From Diplonema japonicum (lineage: Eukaryota > Euglenozoa > Diplonemea > Diplonemida > Diplonemidae), in assembly GCA_964019335.1 (NCBI GenBank), contig OZ025684.1:434001-498000 (forward strand): a stretch of 64,000 nucleotides of DNA, written 5' to 3'. A model generated the notes under the pieces. That model saw only the letters and a list, made by a program, of their open reading frames with translations. It ran no database searches and was not told the origin of the DNA. The translations under genes were made by a program, and so were the position numbers. Positions 28,891 through 37,445 of this stretch are shown here, one piece after another; position 1 is the stretch's first letter; each line of letters starts with the position of its first letter.

Positions 28891-30585
28891 CTATCTCGGG
28901 GGGGTTTGTGTCAACCCAGTAGAAGTACCCGGAAGACACTCTCCCTCACGGAGTGGGATGCCCGACCTGTGCTCCAGCTCCCATGTCCTGTCAGCAAGAA
29001 GGTGGTAGGGTGGCGTTGGGACAGACGTTCCGAGAATTCTTACAGCTCCCAGAAGTAACGAACATTCACTATCTGAGACACTGAAGCCACGGCAGGAAGG
29101 GACGGCGAAGCAGTGGTCGCAGCAAGACTCGGTGGTGTTCACCAGCACCCGTCTCACCTTTGTTGTAGCTGTTGGGGTGTATTTGAAGTTCGCTTCCACG
29201 AAACACGTGCCACTGGGTCCGTCTAAAAATTTCACATTGTCGGAGATCGCTGCTCCCAGCTGTCTGAACCGCTTCCGCAGTACCCTCAAAAACCGTACAG
29301 CCGAGAAGCTGATAGTGCTGTCCAGCTCGATGAGCCTCAACGGTGCCCTGAACCCACGCTTGCTGTCCGCCTTGTTCCCCGCTTTCCTTGCGTAGTACTG
29401 CATCGACTTCATCCCGTAATGGTTGTACCCAATACCCCCCGCACAGCAGTCGGGTGTGTACTCCCTTGGCCGCTTCGCCCCGCCTCCTGATGTCGCCCAT
29501 TGATTGCATGTCTCGAAGTCATCGGCTTCTGTTTGGAAGACACACTTGTCATGTTTCCAATGCGACGACAAGCCAGGCGACTTCGCCCACACACGGTTGT
29601 TGTACTCCGGCTTCTTTGCGTTCCTCGGGTCCTTCCACTCCGTTGTGTTCACAGGCCAGTGGATCCACCCTGCATGATCTAGCTTCGCGCATTCTGTGTT
29701 GTAAATCACCTTGGTGTGCCGACACTCTCCGCAGTAGGAGTACGGTGTGCTGGCACAGTACCCGCGTGTGAAGATGCGGTCAAACATCGGTGTCTTAGCA
29801 CACCCACCACCAGAGGAGAGGAAGTTCTCCATCATGAGACCGTGGGGGTGCATCTCAAAGCCGTTCGACCCGAACCGCTCCCAACGGACAAGGATGTGGG
29901 ACTGGTCAGGGTTGCAGTGGTTCTTGATGTGCTCCTTCAGAGAGCAGCCGTTGTGGGGGAAGATGAACTCGTCGGTGTCGGCGAAGAGGAGCCACTTCAC
30001 ATGAGGCGAGGCGTGTTCGAAGCAGTGCTTCACAGGGGCGCAGTTGTGTCTCCCCTCCTTTCCGCGGAGGAGCGTGCACTGCTCGTGACGGGAGGGCATC
30101 GTCCCAGGGATCACTGTCACGTAGCCAAGCTCCTCGTACTGCTTCAGGACACCCGCAGTGCCGTCGCTGCTGTTGGCTGCGTTGTCGTTCACCACCCACA
30201 GGTGGTCCACACCTGTCGCGAGCTGTATCTCGATCCACTCCCGCATCCATGCACCGCTTCCCTTTGTGCCCGTGCAGGTTCCTAGGAACCAAGGGCCCTC
30301 CTTCTGAACTGCGATCCGCCCCTCGTACGGCTGTTCTTGCTTCCCTTCAGGGTGTGACTGGGACTGGCGGGACGGAGCTGGCTGCTGGTCTTGCTTTCTT
30401 ACGGGGTCTTGCACAACTGTGGGGTGCTCCTCCCAGGCTTGGGTTTTGTCCAGATCCTGAAGCACCTCATGGATGGTTTTCTTTGTTGGGCCATTGCCAG
30501 AGTCCAGGAACTTAAGGCAACAGACCAACAGCACCAACAACAAGAGGGCCGTGTTGCGGTTGAAGCGGTTCATAGCCCATGGCAT
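28891..30585 (-). CDS. GT92-like glycosyltransferase with C-terminal PAN-like domain, paralog B
   Basis: 564 residues with a hydrophobic anchor near residues 13-28 (LLLLVLLVCCLKFL), then a Gln/Pro-rich stem (about 30-88), then the same GT92 core as paralog A including the DTDEF motif, and a PAN-like tail (TTESCCDHCFAVPSCRGFS). Start is ATG 30585 (MPWAMNRF), with a second in-frame ATG four codons on. The core from YEGRIAVQKEGPW onward matches paralog A almost base for base except for a short segment around 29500-29610 (PEYNNRVWA and QTEADDFETCNQ here; PEYHGRSWA and KAGRNDDNSCNR in A) and the C-terminus. This mosaic implies gene conversion. The enzyme probably sits in the Golgi lumen; acceptor unknown. 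Confidence 0.8.
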   Translation of the reverse strand: MPWAMNRFNRNTALLLLVLLVCCLKFLDSGNGPTKKTIHEVLQDLDKTQAWEEHPTVVQDPVRKQDQQPAPSRQSQSHPEGKQEQPYEGRIAVQKEGPWFLGTCTGTKGSGAWMREWIEIQLATGVDHLWVVNDNAANSSDGTAGVLKQYEELGYVTVIPGTMPSRHEQCTLLRGKEGRHNCAPVKHCFEHASPHVKWLLFADTDEFIFPHNGCSLKEHIKNHCNPDQSHILVRWERFGSNGFEMHPHGLMMENFLSSGGGCAKTPMFDRIFTRGYCASTPYSYCGECRHTKVIYNTECAKLDHAGWIHWPVNTTEWKDPRNAKKPEYNNRVWAKSPGLSSHWKHDKCVFQTEADDFETCNQWATSGGGAKRPREYTPDCCAGGIGYNHYGMKSMQYYARKAGNKADSKRGFRAPLRLIELDSTISFSAVRFLRVLRKRFRQLGAAISDNVKFLDGPSGTCFVEANFKYTPTATTKVRRVLVNTTESCCDHCFAVPSCRGFSVSDSECSLLLGAVRILGTSVPTPPYHLLADRTWELEHRSGIPLREGECLPGTSTGLTQTPPR

Positions 30586-30876
30586 TTTTTATTCTTCTTA
30601 ATTTCTTCTCCCTTTTGTTACGCCTGATGGTTTTTTTTTTTTTTTTTTTTTTTTTTTCCTCCAGAGGGACGATTGACAACAACAAGAAAAGAAAGGGGGA
30701 CAAGAAGGAGAGAGAACAAAAAAAGTAACGCTGAAAGGAAAACAAAAGGGGAGAAAAAAAAGAGGAAAAAAAAAAACATGGGTAAGAAGTGCTAACAACG
30801 ACCCCCCCAAAAAAAAAGAAAAAAAGAAAGGACGTGGAGGGGAGGAAGAAACTACGTGCGAGAGCAGCGAGGAACG

Positions 30877-30907
<31 letters not shown>

Positions 30908-31002
30908 CCAGAGAAAAAAAAAAATGAGATAATAATTTTTTCTAAGGGGGGTTTTTTTTTCAGGAGAAAAAAAAAAAAAAATTGCATTCCCTTTTTTTTT
31001 TT
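30586..31002. other. Spacer
   Basis: A/T runs only; nothing else seen. Confidence 0.5.
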
Positions 31003-31572
31003 TTATTCCTCGAATTTCATGTTCTCAGGTTTCATGGCATCTCTGAACTCATCTTTTGAGCCTTTGCCCTTTTTGAAGCTTTTTGGGAGGAACATGATGG
31101 GAATACGGAACTTGCGGGCTTGAACGACTTTCGTTGCATGTTCGTCAAAATCCTCTGCACAGCAAATAAGGTAGTCCACCGACTTTGTCAGGGTAGATGA
31201 GGTGTGCGCACCGAAAGATTCAATGACTGAGGAGATGTCACTGTTGCTGCCGAATGTACCACAGCGGGCGAAGAATTTTGACTTTATGGTCATGGGCTTG
31301 TGTCTCTTTGCCTTGGGGCCTTTGATCTTCTCCTCGGAGTCGCTGTCGCTTTCCTCTTCGACCCTTCTGACGGCCCTCTGCAGCTGGTCATCGTCTGATC
31401 GGTACTGGATCATGTTTTTGAAATCGATGACATATTTATCACCCGTTATCTTCACAGTCTTCTTCTTCTTGTTGTAGGCCTCCTCGATCTTGTTGTTCTC
31501 TTTCTTTGTGTACGCGGTCCAGGACTTCTCCTCATCGTCACCGAAACGTAAGTCACTTTTCCAAGCCCACGA

Positions 31573-31575
<3 letters not shown>
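31003..31575 (-). CDS. WWE-BRCT domain protein
   Basis: 190 residues. Residues 1-72 match a WWE domain: W3/W5, KSWTAYTKKENNKIEEAYNK, then VKITGDKYVIDFKNMIQYR, a fold that binds (poly)ADP-ribose in PARPs and RNF146. A Ser/Asp/Glu linker (ESDSDSEEK) with a basic stretch (KAKRHK, possible nuclear signal) leads to a BRCT-like domain at about 98-175 (FFARCGTFGSNSDISSVIES, KSVDYLICCAEDF, KVVQARKFRIPIMFL). The combination resembles regulatory regions of PARP-type proteins without a catalytic domain. A nuclear DNA-damage or ADP-ribose reader role is inferred. The ATG at 31575 is preceded directly by an A-run of over 30 (T-run on the plus strand). Confidence 0.78.
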
Positions 31576-31607
<32 letters not shown>

Positions 31608-32082
31608 CCTATGGTGTGCCGTAGAAAGCAGTAGAAAAAAAAAAAAAAAGAAAAAGGAAAAAAAAGAATTTAGGAAAACAAATAAAAAAAAGGAAAGAGT
31701 TGGAGAGGGGGAGGTACTTACGCATTTAGCCGCTGTTTTCATTTTTCCTTTTTTTTTTTTTTTTTTTCTTTCCTTCCCTCCCCCTCTCCATTCTCTTTTT
31801 AAAAGAAAAGACGGCTGCGCTCATCGCAACTATTACCTGGCAAGAACAGGGTAAGAATAAAGGCACAGGATATCAGAGCTCGATAGAAATGTAAACTAGG
31901 TATATATATCACAAGGGTGGGGTGGGGTGGGGGCATCTCACTACTAGCCGGTTAAACCATACAGTCTAGAATGCGACGTGCCACTACTTTGCTTGATTTG
32001 TGCTAGCTAATAGTGACTTGGGAGTGAGCGAGGATGGGTCACTCTAGGCCATAAGTGCAAGGTAAAAAAAAAAAAAAAAAAA

Positions 32083-32127
32083 AGAGACATTTAAGGGTAC
32101 CTGCGGTATGTGGCAGGAAGGCCTGAA
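32083..32127 (+). repeat. Dispersed repeat family C copy
   Basis: GAGACATTTAAGGGTACCTG then CGGTATGTGGCAGG, nearly identical to 13832-13876. The shortened copy at 32842-32870 (GAGACATTCAAGGGTACCTG CGGTATGTG) breaks off into an A-run. Confidence 0.5.
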
Positions 32128-32556
32128 AAAAAGAAGAAGAAAAAAAAGAGAATGGTGGCTTTGTGTGCTGCCGGTTAGTTAATAAAAGTATCTTCTTAGG
32201 ACCCACGTTAGCAAGAAAAAAATTAAGAAAAGAAAATATCACAAGTAAAAGAAAGAGTCGTGCCAGCCTCATTGTGTAAACTCTGTAGGTGTATGTGAGA
32301 CAATCGTTTAAAAAAGCCTTTTCAATTAACAGGCTGCTTTCAAAGAATGAGGAGGGACAGAAGAAGAGGATCGTGTTGGTGTGGGGGGGGGGGGGGGGGG
32401 AAGATCTGGGTTCTAGAGAAAAATTAAAAAACTCCCACCAAAAAAAAAAAAAGAAGAAGAAAGAAGGGAACAAAAAGCGTTTTTTATTTTTTTCCCCCTT
32501 CTTTTTCTTCCATTTTTTTTTTAAATTCAACGAAGGAATCCGGTCATCGTTACTTT

Positions 32557-32617
<61 letters not shown>

Positions 32618-32841
32618 TCCTCTCAATTTTACTTCTTTCAGCTTGTGCCTGATCAAGCTCGGTTCGTATATTGGGGTGGGGACCCCTATTTTGCAAATTA
32701 AGTGTTATATCTCCTCCATTTGTTGATTTTTTTCTCATTAGGCATACTGATTGAAGTAAAATTGAAGAGAGTAAAATAAAACCACTTATTCATGCCCAAG
32801 AACTTACTGTCACTCTCCCGGGGGAAAAAAAAAAAAAAAAA

Positions 32842-32870
32842 GAGACATTCAAGGGTACCTGCGGTATGTG
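32842..32870 (+). repeat. Dispersed repeat family C, shortened copy
   Basis: GAGACATTCAAGGGTACCTG plus CGGTATGTG, followed by an A-run. Same orientation as the other two copies. Confidence 0.5.
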
Positions 32871-33296
32871 AAAAAAAAAATAAAAAAAGAAACTCACTAG
32901 AGTTTTCATGCATTTCTTTTTTTTTTTTTTTGCATGAACAAGAAAAACAATATATTGATAATGAATTGTTATTGCTAAAAAGAGTAGTGGTAGCATTGTT
33001 GGGCTTATCCTTCTACAGGTTAATCCCGGCTGTGCACAAACAACTCTTCAGAAATTACCCCAAAAGACTTCAAAAAACCGAAGCAGCAGAAAAAAAGGAG
33101 CCAGCGGCCGCGCCAGGTATGGGAAGGCCTGATTAGAGATGGTGCCAGCGACAGCGGCAGCTCTTAGTCAACAAAAGGAGGAAAAACAACTTGTATTGTA
33201 ACCTTTGTAACCCCTCTCTTGTTGTACCCCTTGTCACCCTGTTGTGCCCCTCGTGGTGAAGTAATTTCAGAGTGTCGTGAAATAAAACCACTTACC

Positions 33297-33360
33297 TACC
33301 GCCAAGTAATGCTTTACCGACCTCTCGAGGTAACGGTAAGGTCATTACTTGTTGGCAGTA
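33297..33360. repeat. Imperfect inverted repeat
   Basis: TACCGCCAAGTAATG...TTACCG on the left pairs with CGGTAA...CATTACTTGTTGGCAGTA on the right. The arms are about 23-27 bp with small bulges around a short centre containing CTCGAG. It could be a hairpin or the terminus of a small foldback element. Confidence 0.5.
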
Positions 33361-33926
33361 AATAGCTATTTTTATTATTATTCCACCTCAAGTAGCAGAA
33401 AGTTTATAGTTCGTTGTGAAAAAAAAGAAAAAGAAATATTAGCTAGCACCCTTCAGATCCGAAAAGTGAGTGACAGATAATCTATATGACGCTCGATGAG
33501 CCCTGGTCATATTTAAATCCATTCCAGCCCTTTAAAAAAAAAAAGGAATTAGAAATTACATTCAACTACGATGTCATGTTGCAGGCGGTGATCAGACACT
33601 TTTACGGATCTGAAGGGCTATTTTTTTTTTTTTTTTTACTACTACTACAAAAACTCGATACTCGAATTGAAAACAAACAAAAAAAATATAGGAAAAAAAA
33701 AAGGGGAAAGAAAAAGATAAATAACCTCCCCATGAATAGCCATTTTTTTTTAAAAAAGATTCTCCCCCCCCCCCCCCCCCCCCCTCATACCCACAGCAAG
33801 CTTTTAAGAAAAACAATACTTGTGAAATCCCTACCTTACATCACCAAGTAATTTAAAGGTCATCTTCCGTGACCACATATCGTCCTTCCCTCTAAAAAAC
33901 AATTTCTTTTTTTTTCTTTTTTTTTT

Positions 33927-34760
33927 TTATCCAACAATTTTCCACTTCTTGACTTGCAGTGCTGCTACCCTGAAATTACACGTTTTTACAGAAGCAAAAA
34001 TGCTATTCAAGGTAACGGTTGCACCAAGATCCATCAGCAGCAGGGCAGTGTCCCTCCTTCCTGGCGAAGCCAGCGCCTTAGTAAGCAAGTCCCCACTGCT
34101 GTTGATATCAGCCCCAGACATCACCAGGGTTCGAATAGTGGCCGATCTATTCCTCGTTATTGCATAACAGAGCGGGTCCTGCCCATGCTTGTCGCGCACT
34201 AAAGGGCTAGCTCCAAGACCAATCAAGGCAAGAACCAAAGGGTTGTTCCCCGTCATCGCGGCCTTATGGAGCGCTGTCACACCGAACCTGTCCTGTGTAT
34301 TCGGGTCGCAGCCCAGCGAGACTAATAGCTTCACGCACTCCTCAGTTAAGTTCGATATGTGTAGTGGTGAAACATATGCCTTAGGGAAAAGAGGGATGCC
34401 TGCTTTGTACAGCATAGAGATTCCCCAGCAGTCAGATGTGGATAGTGCTGTTAGCATGCTTTGATTGTCCAATGTGTACCCTGCTTGTTCCAGTTCCTCT
34501 CTGATCTCCAGGCGTTGGGACATACGTACAGTGAGCTCTTCTGCGTTGACGAAGCCCAGCCCTGACAGGCAGCGGTCGTCGTCGTCTTCAGTCAGTACGC
34601 CGTGCTGGGACACCACTTCAAAGCACTCTAGGTTAGGGACTCCTATCTCTTTTCGGATCGCCTCGCGCAGATCCTTCACTTTGCTGCTTTGGGGTACCTC
34701 CACAGCTTGCCACTTCCCCGACCCCCTTACGTTGACGTTAACCAACAGTGTTGGGGCCAT
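33927..34760 (-). CDS. Ubiquitin-like plus ankyrin-repeat protein
   Basis: 277 residues. Residues about 4-80 have the pattern of a ubiquitin-like fold (LLVNVNVRGSGKWQAVEV, SKVKDLREAIRKEIGV, then ELTVRMSQ). Residues about 100-255 carry ankyrin units: SPLHISNLTEECVKLLVSLG, GVTALHKAAMTGNNPLVLAL, DPLCYAITRNRSATIRTLVM, TKALASPGRRDTALLLMDLG. The ankyrin stack should mediate protein binding; the N-terminal fold could dock to a ubiquitin-receptor or just be an adaptor. No catalytic motif, signal peptide or membrane helix is seen. The start ATG at 34760 follows a pyrimidine-poor, purine-rich leader on the minus strand. Confidence 0.7.
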   Translation of the reverse strand: MAPTLLVNVNVRGSGKWQAVEVPQSSKVKDLREAIRKEIGVPNLECFEVVSQHGVLTEDDDDRCLSGLGFVNAEELTVRMSQRLEIREELEQAGYTLDNQSMLTALSTSDCWGISMLYKAGIPLFPKAYVSPLHISNLTEECVKLLVSLGCDPNTQDRFGVTALHKAAMTGNNPLVLALIGLGASPLVRDKHGQDPLCYAITRNRSATIRTLVMSGADINSSGDLLTKALASPGRRDTALLLMDLGATVTLNSIFASVKTCNFRVAALQVKKWKIVG

Positions 34761-35103
34761 CGTTCTTTTGTTTCTCTCTTTTTTTCTCTCTCCCCCCCTC
34801 CCCTCCCCCTATGCCACCAACCTGATGATGTTTGAGAAAAAGCCGTCGGCGTCGGGGAAACAAAGAAAATCAGTTTTTTTAAAGAAATACAATCGGAGAG
34901 GAGATGGGGAACGAGGTCGTATTAAATCTAGGGGGAGGGGGCGGGGGAAGAACCGGAGAATTTTGTTATACAGGAGAGCTGGGGGGAGGGGGGAGAAATA
35001 ACAAACACGTAGAAGAAAAAATGGGGGGGGGAAGGGGTGAATAAGGACAGGGGGGGGGGGGAAGAAAACATCTAACAGTCTTAATTATCAACTTCTTCTT
35101 TTT
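34761..35103. other. Spacer
   Basis: Purine-rich (minus strand pyrimidine-rich) spacer with several G runs; no gene seen. Confidence 0.5.
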
Positions 35104-36170
35104 TTACCACCTTCTTGGGCTCAATTGCCTCGTATCCGCATCTGTGTGTGTGAGGTCCTTGAGGGCCCGCTGCAGGCCGACAATAGCGTCATTCACGGTT
35201 TTTCTGCGGGGGGGTTTATTATTTTTATTCTTTTAATTCTCCCTTCCCCTCCCCACCCTCCTCTCTCATACTTGCGCGTAGGATTTGAAGGTGTTGTAGG
35301 CAACGGAACAGCAATGGGCGCAGCAACAATGGGCGTAGGAAGGAGTGCTGACGTCAAGCCCAACTCGTCTCGCGGTGTAAAGTCCCTTGTGGAAGATCGC
35401 TGTGGGGAGCTGACAGCTGCGGAGAATCGTCTTCTGTACGACGGTGTGACGGGAGCAGGTTGGGGCAGAGGTATGTCATGGGCTGGCACGGAAACAGGCC
35501 ACACCGGCAAGGCGACAGGTGAGGATAGAATGGGAGCGGGCTGCGATGTCCCGCTGGACCGCCGCCGAACGTTGAGCACACCGTTGCCGTTGCCTTCTCT
35601 GTCAGCGTTCGGTGAATGCAGCGCCGGGACACATGACAAGGCAGCGGTGGGGAACCAGGCCTCCTGCCCACCCATGAAGCGCACCCTTGCCACGCCCTTG
35701 TCCTTTTCTGTAATGGTGCCAACCTTTCCAAGCATGTTCCCCTTGCTCTCACGCCATTCTGTGGTGCACTCCTTGCACAGCTCGATGACATGTTGCTTGT
35801 TGGGATGCACACTGACACGCATCCCTGGGTGCACGTCGTCAGGGTCGGGGGACACAACGCGTGTAGCCGTTGCTGGTGCTGGTGCTGGTGCTGGTGCTGG
35901 TGCTGGTGTTGCTGGTGTGTTCAGCACACCGTCTAGTGGGTCGAAGGTTACACGCGATTTCCTATTTAAAGCCTCCTGCGGTGTTGTCACCATCCCCATG
36001 ATGGAGGTGTCGTAGACTGGTGCCGTGTCCCGCGACTCTGCCTCCTGATAGGCGGCCACGTCTATGCAGTCGTCAGGCTTCACCCCGTTCAAGGACTCGA
36101 GATACGCCACTCGCTTGCTGAGCGTCAGTACAAGCCTTTCGAGGGCCTCCATGCGCTCGTCGGGGCGCAT
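35104..36170 (-). CDS. Coiled-coil protein with a MIB-type SH3 repeat, two exons
   Basis: Exon 1 runs 36170-35272 and exon 2 35203-35104, joined over a 68-nt intron. The join converts CGC AA|A to Arg-Lys in phase and continues TVNDAIVGLQRALKDLTH to a TAA at 35106-35104; without the intron the frame would end in a low-complexity tail. The N-terminus forms a short coiled coil (MEALERLVLTLSKRVAYLES). An Ala-Pro repeat sits near residue 100. Residues about 120-190 (GMRVSVHPNKQHVIELC, WRESKGNMLGKVGTI, VARVRFMGGQEAWFPTAAL) match the SH3-like repeat of Mind-bomb proteins. The rest is Pro/Ser-rich. No RING is present, so it is probably a scaffold. Confidence 0.7.
35204..35271 (-). other. 68-nt GT-AG intron in the MIB-SH3 gene
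   Basis: Donor GTATGAGAG at 35271, acceptor CCCCCCCGCAG ending at 35204. The phase-2 junction restores an open frame of 32 further codons. Its interior is purine/A-rich with a short C-run before the AG. Confidence 0.65.
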
Positions 36171-36471
36171 AGAAATGTCGGCCCTGACTTTTCTCTCCCC
36201 CTTTGGTTAGAATTAGAATGTTTTTTTTTTTTTTTTTTTTTTGTTAAACCCCTCCCCTTTTTTTCTTCCTGCTCACCTCCAGCCAAACCTAGCATATTGC
36301 GGTTGAGCAAAGAAGCTGCAATGATTGCACAACCAGCTCATACCAGGTTTGATGCAGGTAGTCACGATTCTTTTTTGCTCAAATAATCAAAAACAAAATA
36401 AATTTCGAACTACCAAAAAAAAAAGAAAAAGGTGTTGACATTTTTAATCCAGACGTTCTCATAGGGGGGTG
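36171..36471. other. Spacer
   Basis: T-runs and A-runs; no gene seen. Confidence 0.5.
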
Positions 36472-36948
36472 TTAGTAAAGCTTCTGCAGCTGCTCTGCTG
36501 TCAGCTTGCAGTTGACCCAGGTAGGATCGAGAATCGCCTTCTTTGCTGCATAGAAGTCTTTCGCTAATTCGTTCCATTCCAGCACTTGCCATTCCAACCT
36601 ACTGGCACTGCGCTCCTTGGCTGTTCGTGCTACTTCTTTGAAGATCAGGCTGCCCACACCCTTACCACGGGAATTCTGCGTTACAGCAAAGTCTTCCAGG
36701 TACATTGTTGCCCCTTTCCATGTGCTATATCTCGCGTAAAACAGCCCAAAGCCCAACAGCTTCCCGTTTGACTCTTCTTCTGCCACTACTACTTCAAAAA
36801 GTTTGTTCTCAAAATCTCGCTCTAGCATATCGACGGTGACAGCCACTTCCTTTTCTTCCTTCTCATACACAGCGAGTTCTACTATCAATTCTAAAACCTG
36901 CTTCATATCACCTACGACAGCATGGCGCACTCGGACCCCTTCTGGCAT
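36472..36948 (-). CDS. GNAT acetyltransferase, spermidine/spermine N1-acetyltransferase-like
   Basis: 158 residues, about the usual length for SSAT (near 170). The order of motifs matches that family: VRHAVVGDMKQVLELIVELA with YEKEEKE, LLGFGLFYARYSTWKGATMY, LEDFAVTQNSRGKGVGSLIF containing the acetyl-CoA pyrophosphate loop (RGKGVG), then EWQVLEWNELAKDFY. It should transfer acetyl from acetyl-CoA to a polyamine or a related small amine (thialysine acetylation is the common alternative). I chose ATG 36948 (MPEGVRVRHAV) because the open frame upstream is low-complexity leader. The typical WxxFY(K/R)xxGA ending is modified here (NELAKDFYAAKKAILD). Confidence 0.85.
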   Translation of the reverse strand: MPEGVRVRHAVVGDMKQVLELIVELAVYEKEEKEVAVTVDMLERDFENKLFEVVVAEEESNGKLLGFGLFYARYSTWKGATMYLEDFAVTQNSRGKGVGSLIFKEVARTAKERSASRLEWQVLEWNELAKDFYAAKKAILDPTWVNCKLTAEQLQKLY

Positions 36949-37445
36949 TTCTTTTTTTTTTTTTTCTCCTTGTTTTTCTTTTTCCCCGTACAAAACGACA
37001 GCCAGACAAAAAAGAGTTTCTTCTTTCTTTTCTTGTAGGGATGAGTGCGGGGGAAGGGGGTAAGAATGGCAAGAAGAAGAAAAAAAAAAACACAAAAGTT
37101 TTTTTTTTTTTTTTTGCTTTTTTGTTTTTTTTTTTTGTTTTTTTTTTAAGGTGTATTTCTTTTTTTTTCGTTAAAAATGGAAAGGGGGGGGGAAGGTGCT
37201 TAGTGGGAAAAAGGGTTGGGAAAGAAGGGGGGAAAAGAAAAGAGAGGGAAAAAAAAGATTACTTTTTCTTCCTTTTTTTTTCTCTCTTTTTCTTTCTTTC
37301 TTTTTTTTTTCGCACACCGCCTGAAAAGAATACATTTCTTTTGTTATCGGGGGGGGGGAGGTAAACCATTTCTTTTTCTTTTTTTCCAGAAAACACTAAA
37401 AGAAAAAAAGAAAGGATTTTTTTAAAAACTATATAAAAAGAAAAT
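36949..37445. other. Spacer
   Basis: T/A/G runs, no gene seen. Confidence 0.5.

Larger units (their letters stand above)
31576..33926. other. Spacer with dispersed repeats
   Basis: No gene is supported in this 2.3 kb. It contains family C repeats at 32083 and 32842, an imperfect inverted repeat at 33297-33360, two copies of an AATAAAACCACTTA motif (about 32776 and 33281), and long T, C and A runs. Confidence 0.5.
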
